Assembly: GCA_052090825.1 (NCBI GenBank)
Contig: JBQDBK010000004.1
Span: forward strand, 62,001 to 126,000
Direction of reading: 5' to 3'
Origin: JBQDBK01 sp052090825
GTDB lineage: Bacteria; Bacillota; Clostridia; Tissierellales; Peptoniphilaceae
Length of the DNA stretch: 64,000 nucleotides
Part shown: piece after piece, positions 8,528 through 16,600 of the stretch
How positions within the stretch are numbered: position 1 is the stretch's first letter
Layout of the letters: every line of letters begins with the position of its first letter
Translations under genes and position numbers: made by a program
The notes under the pieces: model-generated
The model's input: the letters and a program-made list of their open reading frames with translations, nothing else
The model's database searches: none
Told to the model about the DNA's origin: nothing

Positions 8528-9007
8528 CTAGAAATTACCTTTTAAGATATCTTCAATATTTACTGAAATATTTTGTTTATTATCTTTTTCCCTAACTCTG
8601 TTTATCAATGAATGTATATTTTCAAAATCCAACTCAAAAATACCATAATAGGGCTGTTCTAAATAAAAGTGGTTATTTTCTTCATAAATTGAGTTTATAA
8701 TATATCCACCTTCTAACATTTCAAAAGTAATTATAGTAAACTTATCTTTATCAGGAAGATTAGAAACACTATCTTTATTTATTTTTTTTGAATTCTCTAG
8801 TATATCTAATAATTTGTTTATATCTGACTTTTTATAAATTGTCCTTTTTTCTACTCCCCTACCATTAACAACATTAATAAATGTTATATTGTTAAAATTA
8901 TCTGATTTAGGAACTTTTACCTTATTATAATTAAGCTTATGATTTATAACTAAACTAAAAATAATAATAGTAGTAACTAATAAAAACCATTTTATACTTT
9001 TTCTCAT
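8528..9007 (-). CDS. Small membrane-anchored protein of unknown function
   Basis: A 159-aa protein with an N-terminal signal anchor (residues ~7-23, WFLLVTTIIIFSLVI) and a mixed extracytoplasmic domain. The order 'strand with INVVNGRG..., then KSDINKLLDILENSKK, then TFEMLEGGYIINSIY, then ...FYLEQPYYGIFELD' resembles two other proteins in this window (24806-25243 and 57294-57752). I do not know its function; DUF5301-like proteins are one possibility. GGAGAAAGGT lies before the ATG. It lies just past the solo CRISPR repeat at 9229. Confidence 0.7.
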   Translation of the reverse strand: MRKSIKWFLLVTTIIIFSLVINHKLNYNKVKVPKSDNFNNITFINVVNGRGVEKRTIYKKSDINKLLDILENSKKINKDSVSNLPDKDKFTIITFEMLEGGYIINSIYEENNHFYLEQPYYGIFELDFENIHSLINRVREKDNKQNISVNIEDILKGNF

Positions 9008-9228
9008 AAGTTTACCTTTCTCCTTTTATAGTATAATTATCAAAACATTTATAAATAATTATATTATAGCATTTAATAGAGTAGACACGGAGATAGGTCT
9101 ATTAATTAAATTTGTTTTATAATATTAGATAATTCTTTTACTAAGTAATAATTGTTATTACTAATATAAATAGGCTCTATTATTTTTCTAATAACGTTTG
9201 TTTTGCTTGTATTAAAATTATCATCCTT

Positions 9229-9264
9229 GTATAAGACCTATCTTAGATTACACAACTCTCAAAC
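9229..9264 (-). repeat. Solo CRISPR repeat A
   Basis: All 36 bases align to the repeat of the array at 10912-11673 with one mismatch (third base of the plus-strand form). It has no neighbouring repeat at spacer distance. It stands 12 nt from the stop codon of the small membrane-protein gene at 9276-9443. Confidence 0.93.
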
Positions 9265-9275
9265 TATCAAAGATA

Positions 9276-9443
9276 TTATTTTTTTAAAATAAACGACAAA
9301 ATAATAATTAATCCAAATAAAATATAAAGCCACATAGAAACTTCAGCTAAGTTATGACTTTTATAAATATTAGCCAGCACAGAAAATATAAAACCTATAA
9401 GATAAATAATTAAAATAAATAACTTTAAAAATTTATTATTCAT
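9276..9443 (-). CDS. Two-helix 55-aa membrane protein
   Basis: ATG at 9443 is preceded by TAGGAGGAC. The 55 codons encode two hydrophobic helices: LFILIIYLIGFIFSVLA and, after a short polar loop with YKSHNLAE, MWLYILFGLIIILSFIL, ending in KK. It sits between solo CRISPR repeats A and B. I do not recognise the family. The excellent ribosome site and clean two-helix pattern support a real gene; the size would also suit a holin-like or toxin-like peptide, but nothing proves that. Confidence 0.62.
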   Translation of the reverse strand: MNNKFLKLFILIIYLIGFIFSVLANIYKSHNLAEVSMWLYILFGLIIILSFILKK

Positions 9444-9492
9444 AATTCTCGTCCTCCTAAAAATTAATTCTAATCCTTTTATGTAATTTTAT

Positions 9493-9500
9493 GGTATACT
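9493..9500 (+). promoter_or_regulatory. Extended -10 promoter before a truncated gene start
   Basis: TGGTATACT is a TGn-type extended -10. About 25 nt later comes AGGAGGAG and then ATG at 9537. No convincing -35 was seen. Confidence 0.45.
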
Positions 9501-9536
9501 ATTTTAAATTCAAATTACAAGGAGGAGATTTATTTT

Positions 9537-9560
9537 ATGAAATTCTATTTTAAGGTTTAA
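9537..9560 (+). pseudogene. Gene start cut off by CRISPR repeat B
   Basis: ATG 9537 has an ideal ribosome site (AAGGAGGAG, 8 nt) and an upstream -10. Only six codons (MKFYFK) are read before the repeat, whose first bases GTTTAA supply Val and the stop. The rest of the gene is absent. It may be a truncated gene or a 7-codon leader peptide. Confidence 0.5.
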
Positions 9561-9590
9561 GACCTATCTTAGATTACACAACTATCAATA
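9555..9590 (-). repeat. Solo CRISPR repeat B
   Basis: The first 29 bases of the plus-strand form match the array repeat perfectly; the last seven differ at three positions (ATCAATA for CTCAAAC). The sequence after it (ATCAATAAAATAAAC) recalls that after repeat A (TATCAA...AAAATAAAC), suggesting a shared flank with a deletion. Confidence 0.9.
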
Positions 9591-9645
9591 AAATAAACTT
9601 CTTATAAATATTTTTATTTTTTTAATTGAGTTAATATATATTAAC

Positions 9646-10008
9646 TCAATGTATTACACTTGGTACACTTGATACCTTATTCATCTCGACAACTCTATCT
9701 TTTTTTGTATCATATATATAAAATTTATTATCCCAAATAACCAGCATTTCTGTTTTATAATTATATTTACAGATAAATATATTATCTTTATATCTTTTGT
9801 ATATTAGATTTCTGTGTATTTCACCATTTAAATTTACATCAAAAGTACCATCTTGAAAAAAACTATACTCATAAAGATCTGGTAAATATTCTGTTGATTG
9901 GTAAGTTCCAATTATGTATGTAGTTTTGGTGGGTATGAAATTAATTTTAATGATTATAATTATTAAAATTAAAACGGTTGTTATTAAAATTACATTTTTT
10001 TTATTCAT
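9646..10008 (-). CDS. Membrane-anchored 120-aa protein of unknown function
   Basis: From ATG 10008 the protein has one N-terminal hydrophobic helix (VILITTVLILIIIII, residues ~5-22) and a ~95-residue outside domain. That domain holds IIGTYQSTEYLPDLYEYSF, FQDGTFDVNLNGE and alternating beta-type segments with many aromatic residues. The frame stays open upstream to 10128, but the codons there are unlike a protein start, and GGAGC lies 13 nt before ATG 10008. No family recognised. It lies between solo CRISPR repeats B and C. Confidence 0.6.
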   Translation of the reverse strand: MNKKNVILITTVLILIIIIIKINFIPTKTTYIIGTYQSTEYLPDLYEYSFFQDGTFDVNLNGEIHRNLIYKRYKDNIFICKYNYKTEMLVIWDNKFYIYDTKKDRVVEMNKVSSVPSVIH

Positions 10009-10166
10009 TTTTAGCTCAAAGCTCCTTTTTTCGTATATAATATGTAAAATAATATTATTATGGTATCCTTGTATATAATAATGTGATGTAATATACCTTA
10101 CTATAATACATATTACTATTATATTCAATAACTAAAAAATGACCCAACATCCAGGAGGGTTTTATT

Positions 10167-10267
10167 ATGAAAAAAGTTTTATTTTATTTACATTTATGTG
10201 TCTTTTGCTGATACAACCACTAGCAACTGTACAATCAGTAGATTTTCCAGAAATAGATCATGTTTAA
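10167..10267 (+). pseudogene. Remnant of a secreted, possibly SLH-domain protein, ending at CRISPR repeat C
   Basis: ATG 10167 follows CAGGAGGG at 8-nt spacing and encodes a basic start (MKKVLFYL). After a frameshift near 10196 the other frame reads MCLLLIQPLATVQS-VDFPEIDH, which completes a signal peptide and begins like an S-layer-homology domain (FPDI..H). The frame then meets repeat C, whose GTTTAA gives the stop. Nothing of the rest of the gene is present. The SLH resemblance is short and is an inference. Confidence 0.55.
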
Positions 10268-10297
10268 TACCTATCTTAGATTACACAACTCTCAAAC
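10262..10297 (-). repeat. Solo CRISPR repeat C
   Basis: A full 36-base copy with one mismatch (seventh base G to T in the plus-strand form). The nearest repeats are ~670 nt and ~615 nt away. Confidence 0.93.
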
Positions 10298-10396
10298 TTG
10301 GCAATAATCGTTTATAAAAAGTAAAGGATCAGGTAGTATTTTTTAAAGAAAACCACTTTAAAAAATCTCCACCTAAGCAATCCTTGACTTTTTCTA

Positions 10397-10486
10397 TTTT
10401 GTCCATTGGCTTTTAAGCACCAAAAGCCAACTCAATAAGAGTAAATATATTTTTGTCTTTTGGTTTTCTAATTATAATGGACAAAA
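10397..10486. repeat. Inverted repeat with inner hairpin between CRISPR repeats
   Basis: TTTTGTCCATT (10397-10407) and AATGGACAAAA (10476-10486) are exact inverted copies. Next to the left arm is a second stem, GGCTTTT/AAAAGCC (10408-10428). No transposase is encoded. The 10298-10650 stretch holds no convincing gene. Confidence 0.5.
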
Positions 10487-10651
10487 ACACTAACTTTACA
10501 TAAATATATTAAACTAACTGTTATGACAAACTTAAAAAACAAAACAAAAAAAGAACAGAGTATAAAACTAACTCTATCCTTCAAATCTCAATCTATTCAG
10601 CTATTTTAATGAATTTGACACAAGTTCTATTAAGACAAACTTAAGTTAAAA

Positions 10652-10834
10652 TTATTTATTTTTATTTAAATAGTTCTTTATAATTAAATCTACGTTACTA
10701 GCAGACCAAACGAGTAATATAGCCGGAACAACTCTTCCTAATAAATCTTCACTCGAACTTATTAATCCCGACATAATTACAAAAACACCGGCAAAGCAAA
10801 TAATATTAATAAGATTCATACTTTTAATTTTCAT
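10652..10834 (-). CDS. Two-helix 60-aa membrane protein
   Basis: Sixty codons with AAAGGAAT before the ATG. Two hydrophobic segments are visible, INIICFAGVFVIMSGLI (residues ~9-25) and VVPAILLVWSASNVDLII (~35-52), with a Lys/Asn-rich end. No family recognised. It lies between solo repeat C and the old end of the CRISPR array. Confidence 0.6.
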   Translation of the reverse strand: MKIKSMNLINIICFAGVFVIMSGLISSSEDLLGRVVPAILLVWSASNVDLIIKNYLNKNK

Positions 10835-10911
10835 ATTAAAATAATTCCTTTCTAAATAATTTTGATATTAGATTATGTATGAGTTTTACTCAAGTATTAT
10901 TCTGACAAACT

Positions 10912-11673
10912 GTTTAAGACCTATCTTAGATTACACAACTCTCAAACAGTATTAGGTTAGATAACTTAGATATAGATGTTTAAGACCTATCTTAGATTAC
11001 ACAACTCTCAAACTTAGTAGGTATGTGACAGTAGTTTCTAACTGTTTAAGACCTATCTTAGATTACACAACTCTCAAACGTGGTGCTCCCCTTGTAATCA
11101 AGTTCCCGCGTTTAAGACCTATCTTAGATTACACAACTCTCAAACCATCTCGCGGAGATAAAATCAAACCAGTTAGTTTAAGACCTATCTTAGATTACAC
11201 AACTCTCAAACAGAAAGGAAAGGGATAAATAATGGCAATAAGTTTAAGACCTATCTTAGATTACACAACTCTCAAACATGCTCCTATACAATACCTAGAA
11301 GATTTAAGTTTAAGACCTATCTTAGATTACACAACTCTCAAACGATTGGTTTATAACAGCAACTTCTTCACCTGTTTAAGACCTATCTTAGATTACACAA
11401 CTCTCAAACCATACACACTACCACCAGGAGAGTTTACTAGTTTAAGACCTATCTTAGATTACACAACTCTCAAACATTAATCCACCACTACCTTTCTACT
11501 AATATGTTTAAGACCTATCTTAGATTACACAACTCTCAAACTTTCAAAACGGTTGGTAAAAATGCAAATGGTTTAAGACCTATCTTAGATTACACAACTC
11601 TCAAACTAGGGGTATTGTTTTAAAAGAGTTAAAATTAGTTTAAGACCTATCTTAGATTACACAACTCTAAAAC
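10912..11673 (-). CRISPR. Type II-A CRISPR array, 12 repeats and 11 spacers
   Basis: Repeats of 36 bp start at 10912, 10978, 11044, 11110, 11176, 11242, 11308, 11374, 11440, 11506, 11571 and 11638. Spacers are 30 bp except 29 (11542-11570) and 31 (11607-11637). Read on the cas strand the repeat starts GTTTGAGAGTTGTG and ends GATAGGTCTTAAAC, as in type II-A systems. Eleven repeats are identical; the leader-proximal one (11638-11673) has one change, giving GTTTTAGAG. Transcription is from the csn2 side towards lower coordinates, as shown by the tracrRNA pairing and the leader motif. The spacer at 11212-11241 contains what looks like a ribosome site and ATG. I saw no protospacer elsewhere in the window. 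Confidence 0.98.
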
Positions 11674-11711
11674 CTCAAATTCAAAATTTGACTTTGAAAG
11701 TATATGTGAGT
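11674..11711 (-). promoter_or_regulatory. CRISPR leader with anchoring sequence ATTTGAG
   Basis: Only 38 nt separate the csn2 stop from the first repeat. On the cas strand they end in ATTTGAG directly against the repeat, the leader-anchoring sequence known from several type II-A systems to direct Cas1-Cas2 integration. Any array promoter must lie largely within the csn2 end. Confidence 0.85.
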
Positions 11712-12392
11712 CTAATAGAGTTCACATAGGTCCTTATCTATAATATAGCTTTTTTCTGAATCCAAGTCAAATTTTTCAAAGTCTTCTCTCACTGACTCTA
11801 TAAATAAAATATTAAAATCCTTTAGTTTGCATATTTCTATAAAATTATTTAATTCTTCTTCCAGAAAATATTTTCTCGCATTAATTAAAATAAATAAATT
11901 TATTCCCAAATATTTCCTTGCAACCCCTATGTATGAAATTAGCTTATCTAAAGAGTCTTTTTCTTGATAATCAAAATAAAAATTTCCCAATTTAAGCAAA
12001 TTTTCCAATTTTATATTTTCATCTCTATTTAAATCAAATTCTCCTTCATATAAGAGATCATCAAAAAAAATATTCAAATCTCTAATTATTTTTTCTTTTT
12101 TCTCATAGTCTTCTTTTACTATTTCACACAAGTGTGCAATTAATTTAGAATTCAGCTTCCTAGAATTTGGATTAATGGTAAAAAAATCCATTATCAAGTC
12201 TATATTTTTATTAATTTGAATTTCTTTATTATCCTTTGAAATTATAAACTTCCCTTCAAATCCATCTATTTGACTATATAATTCATAAAGAATGCTTCTA
12301 AAATATTTTTTATTCTCTATATATAAATCTATTATGGTTCCGCCAAAAAATTCTAATTGAAAACTCCAATCTAGGTTTGCAAGTCTTATCAT
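11712..12392 (-). CDS. csn2: Csn2, type II-A spacer acquisition protein
   Basis: A 226-aa protein, the size of short-form Csn2, which forms a tetrameric DNA-end-binding ring needed for spacer acquisition. The N-terminal half (LANLDWSFQLEFFGG; YSQIDGFEGKFIISKDNKEI) and the later LFILINARKYFLEEELNNFIEICK fit the Csn2 head and helical leg regions. It begins in an ATGA overlap with cas2 and is the last gene of cas9-cas1-cas2-csn2. Its presence sets the subtype as II-A. Confidence 0.9.
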   Translation of the reverse strand: MIRLANLDWSFQLEFFGGTIIDLYIENKKYFRSILYELYSQIDGFEGKFIISKDNKEIQINKNIDLIMDFFTINPNSRKLNSKLIAHLCEIVKEDYEKKEKIIRDLNIFFDDLLYEGEFDLNRDENIKLENLLKLGNFYFDYQEKDSLDKLISYIGVARKYLGINLFILINARKYFLEEELNNFIEICKLKDFNILFIESVREDFEKFDLDSEKSYIIDKDLCELY

Positions 12393-12709
12393 ATAATTAT
12401 AAACCTCTCATCTGTATCTATAACATCTTTTTTTACTTCTCCAACTATTAATTTCATATTTGCAAATTGTTTTTCTGTTATTATCAAGGCTTGAATTAAT
12501 CCTCTTCCTGGCTTGTTTTTGTCAATATTGTTTAAAATAGTATCTACTGCTGTCCTGTTTAAAAGTAATTTACAATAGACTGACTCTTGCATCATTAAAA
12601 AGCCATTTTTTATTAAAAATCTTCTAAAATCTCTATAGTCTTTTCTTTCAGAAGATGTATTTACTGGTAAATCAAACATAACTAAAATTCTCATAAACCT
12701 ATAACTCAT
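12389..12709 (-). CDS. cas2: CRISPR-associated Cas2
   Basis: A 106-aa small protein with the Cas2 opening RILVMFDLPVNT, a beta strand ending in the conserved Asp, then RRFLIKNGFLMMQESVYCKL. Cas2 dimerises and bridges Cas1 dimers in the integrase. It overlaps both cas1 (4 nt) and csn2 (4 nt), indicating one operon. Confidence 0.95.
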   Translation of the reverse strand: MSYRFMRILVMFDLPVNTSSERKDYRDFRRFLIKNGFLMMQESVYCKLLLNRTAVDTILNNIDKNKPGRGLIQALIITEKQFANMKLIVGEVKKDVIDTDERFIII

Positions 12710-13581
12710 TTCAACTCCTCTATATAATTAATTAGGGATTGGTCTCCTTGATTTATTGCTTCTAAAACACTTCTACAATATATTCCTATAGCATCACTTA
12801 GGGTGTGTATCTTATTATTTACCTTAACTCCCTGGTTGAGCATAGATATAATTTCATATTTTTCTTCTTTAGAAAAATCTCTATGGTCCATGTTTAATAC
12901 TCTTTTATCCACAAAAATTCTTAGAGCTTCTACTAGGTCTGAACCTAAGTTAAAGTTGTTAAACATATTATTATGGTGTATTCCTAACTGACTAACATAA
13001 CCCAGAATAGATATTTCTCTGTTTACAATTGAAAGTATTATGGAATATCCGTAATCCAGGGCCGCATTTATATTATTTTCATCTTCTCTTGAAAAGGTTT
13101 TTCCAAAGAGTGCATTGAAATAAACTTTAGCTGCATGACCTTCCCTATTGCTTTCATCGTCAAATTCTAAATCACTTATATAGTTTTCTAATAGTTTATA
13201 TTCTATATGTCCATATTCTTTTAAAACCTTCATTTGATTTTCTATTTTTTGCCTGACTACAGAAGTCCATATTAACATTTTATTAAGCTGGGACCATTGA
13301 GCTTGCTTTCTAACTTTTAGACTAGTATCGTGACTACCATAGTAGGGCATTAATTCAAAGGAAGGATTTCTCCTTGAATCACAAAATATAACTTTTATCT
13401 TTTTTTCAATAAGTTTTACCATTAGAGCTGCTGTAATACTTATTGATGTATTTTCTATAATTAAAAGGGATATTTCATCTATAAAAATTCTTGAGATTTC
13501 ACCTTCTTTTCTACAAACTAAATAATTCATCTTGTAGTCAAGCTTAGCCCTGCTTTCTATTTTTACAATTCTCCAACCCAT
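12706..13581 (-). CDS. cas1: CRISPR-associated integrase Cas1
   Basis: This 291-aa protein carries the metal-binding triad of Cas1: E147 (in SNREGHAAKVYF), H202 or H203 (LGIHHNN) and E218 (GSDLVEALR). It inserts new spacers at the leader end together with Cas2. ATG 13581 has GGGTGAT upstream, and 37 nt separate it from cas9. The type II form is clear from the context and from the N-terminal beta domain. Confidence 0.96.
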   Translation of the reverse strand: MGWRIVKIESRAKLDYKMNYLVCRKEGEISRIFIDEISLLIIENTSISITAALMVKLIEKKIKVIFCDSRRNPSFELMPYYGSHDTSLKVRKQAQWSQLNKMLIWTSVVRQKIENQMKVLKEYGHIEYKLLENYISDLEFDDESNREGHAAKVYFNALFGKTFSREDENNINAALDYGYSIILSIVNREISILGYVSQLGIHHNNMFNNFNLGSDLVEALRIFVDKRVLNMDHRDFSKEEKYEIISMLNQGVKVNNKIHTLSDAIGIYCRSVLEAINQGDQSLINYIEELK

Positions 13582-13618
13582 ATCATCACCCTTTTATACC
13601 AAGGGAGGAAGACCCCCC

Positions 13619-16600
13619 TTATTTTAATATATCTTTTTCATTTACATATAAACCTGTTATTGATTGATTTATTACTTTAAATTCCTTTAATTTATCTAGT
13701 CTCATACTTGTTTTTGCCCTGGAATAAGAACTTTTTATTTTCTTTAAATCATAAGTAGTATTTTTTTCTGTTAAAATATTTATTATCTGAAGTAAAATTT
13801 TAGACTTATCAGTATTATCTAACTTAAGAAATCTTTTTCTGATCTCTTCTCCTCCAATTACCTTGTATATATCTTTTTTTCTAAGCTTAAATATATTTTC
13901 TTGGCTCTTTCCTACTAAATAATCAAAGACTTCTATTAATTCCTCTTCATCAAACTTTATACCTAGGTCATAGTCAATATTTTTGGATATTCTATTTAAT
14001 ATGTTTTCTATTTTTTCATCTATAATAATATTTAGTCCATTATTTATATAAATGTTATCTCCTGTTTTTCCTCCTAGATAATAGTAATAGCCATCAATTT
14101 TTACAAGTGAATTTTTATACAATCTATCATAGATTTTCCAATATTCTAGTAAGTCCCCTTTTATCCTTTTTTTCAAGTAGTCTTTTACAAAGTCATTAAT
14201 ATTATTATTTGCCTTAATTAAATATATTGGAATTGGAATAATTATTGTTTCATATTTTATAGAATCCTTATTTTTAAATTTATACTTATATACTGAATAG
14301 TAGGCTATTTTTATTTTTGTGTATCCTCCATATTTTGTTACATCTTTTAGAGGTGTATTATCTTTCGTTTTTATTGGGAAATAAATGTCTTGTTTTGCTT
14401 CTTTTGCCTTATATAGAGTGGCATCGTATAAGGCCCCATTTGATGGCTTAACATGTCTTGTTATTCTTACATCATTACTTTTCATCATCTTTTCTACTAT
14501 TTTCATTGATAAATCTGGATTCCATGCCTCATATCCATTTCTTTCCACTGGATATCTGAACATATAGTTTAAGCTATATTTATGTTTATTATCTTTATTT
14601 TCATTTTTTATAAAGTTTATAGGACTTTTGGTAAATTTAACATCGTAGACGTTACCTACTACTATGTTTAAATATGCGTCTTTTGCATGGTGAAAATCAT
14701 TTACTAGTCGAGACTTTATGAAGGCTTTTGGTTTGTCATCCTTTGAAATTTTTCTACTTGACCCATGTCTAAAATCACTTACATTTTCTGCTTTTACATA
14801 ACATATTTGGCTATTTTTATATATTTTACTTAAAACTTCTCCTGTTGACTTTGTTGATTGTGATGTCTCAACTAATTGTCTGGCAATAAATTTTGATAAT
14901 TCTTCTGCTGTTAATGGCCTATTTCTCATTAGTCTATTATATTTTTCTTCTGTTATAAATTCTTTTTTATATAGAAGAGTCCAGAAATTTCTCATCTTGT
15001 CTTGAATATTCTTTTCTAAAGGATAGACATCGCTTTTTTCTCTATTGTATTTAGCTTTTACTAGGACTAAATTCTTGTGAATACTATCATCTTTTGTCTT
15101 GCTTCTTGGATATATATGGTCTATATCGTAACTATTGGTAAAGAGTTCATCGAAGTTTATACTCTCTCCACTATAGGCACATTTGCCTAATTGAGTGAAA
15201 TATAGGTATAATTTTTTTATTTTAAAATCTTTAGCTTCTGTTGAATTAAATTCTTCTATTAAATTTTTATATTGTGGATCTTTTTTTAGTGACTTATATA
15301 ATTCTGCTAATTTATCCTTTCTTGCTTTTGTCTTATTTTTTTCTGCTTTATTTGTTCTAGTCATTTCAATAAATATTTTTTTAGGCTCATAACCCATAAT
15401 CTTGTTTATTTCTTCTAATATTTTACTTGCTTGAAATATACTTCTTTTTATTGCTGGTGATAGGTATAAATCTTCTATTATTTCTAGTGTATCTTTATCT
15501 TCATCTTGATAATATTCCTGGTTAATTTTATTTATATAGTCATACTTACTTGAAAGTAATTGCATAAAATTATTGTTACTTACTTCCATTGCTTCTAATA
15601 TACTTACTGGAAAATTAATTTCATCTACATCTATTTCCGATCTTATTCCTGTTAATAATTTTTTTGATAATCTTCCCCAATCTCTATATTTTAATTTAGA
15701 TAGCTTTTCTATTTGATTTTGATTTAATTTATCTCCATAAACATCTTTTATTTTATTTTTTAAGATTTTTCTTTCTCCTCGAAATACTGTAATCCATCTT
15801 ATTATATCTTCAGCCATATCAATATTAAAATCATCTTCCATAATTTTAATCATATCTCTATATGATTTCATATCACTGTGTATTTCGCCATCTAGACCAG
15901 TTAAAATTCCTTTTCCATCATCTATCCCCTTTATTCTTATATATTCTAATATTCTCTTTTCAGTTATTTTTCTATTGTCTTTTTTTTCAAGAAATAAATC
16001 TTCATATATATTCATTTTTAATTCAGGGTCTAGTTTTTGATTTCTATACTGTAAATTATTAAGCTCGTTTAATACCATAAATTTACTATATATTATTGAG
16101 TTTTTAGGTAGTACAATTTCCTCTTTTAAATATCCACACTTATTTGTTAGATTTTTTATGAATTTTTCTGCACTTTTTTCTATATCTACTACTTGTGAAA
16201 AATTCCAAGGTTTAATTTTTTCTCTTTTCTTTTTTTCCACCCAAGCGTAGCCATTTTTATCTTCTACATTGTTATAATCATTTAATGGACCCACATAATA
16301 TGGAACTCTAAATTTAATTAAGGAAATAATTTTTTCTTTATTTGATATACCATCTTCTACTTTATTTAAGAAAGTCAGATACTTTGAAGCCGAATCAAGT
16401 ATTAAAGTAAGTTCTTTCATCTGTAGTTGGTAAGGTATTACTCCATTTATCTTATCTCTTTGTAATGGCAAAAATCTTTCTATATCCATTTCAGAATAGA
16501 TGTAGTTAATTTTATCCTTATCTTCTTTTGACAACTTATCTTCTCTTACCTCAGCTAGTATATTCTTTATAAATTTATAAAATTCTTCCCTATCTACCCT

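Noticed and set aside
10298..10650. A transposon in the gap after repeat C
   Set aside because: An inverted repeat is present but there is no transposase and no clear target duplication at its ends.
11025..11480. Two plus-strand frames with the peptide LRPILDYTTLK repeated
   Set aside because: They are translations of the CRISPR repeats and spacers, not genes; the 66-bp period is a multiple of three.
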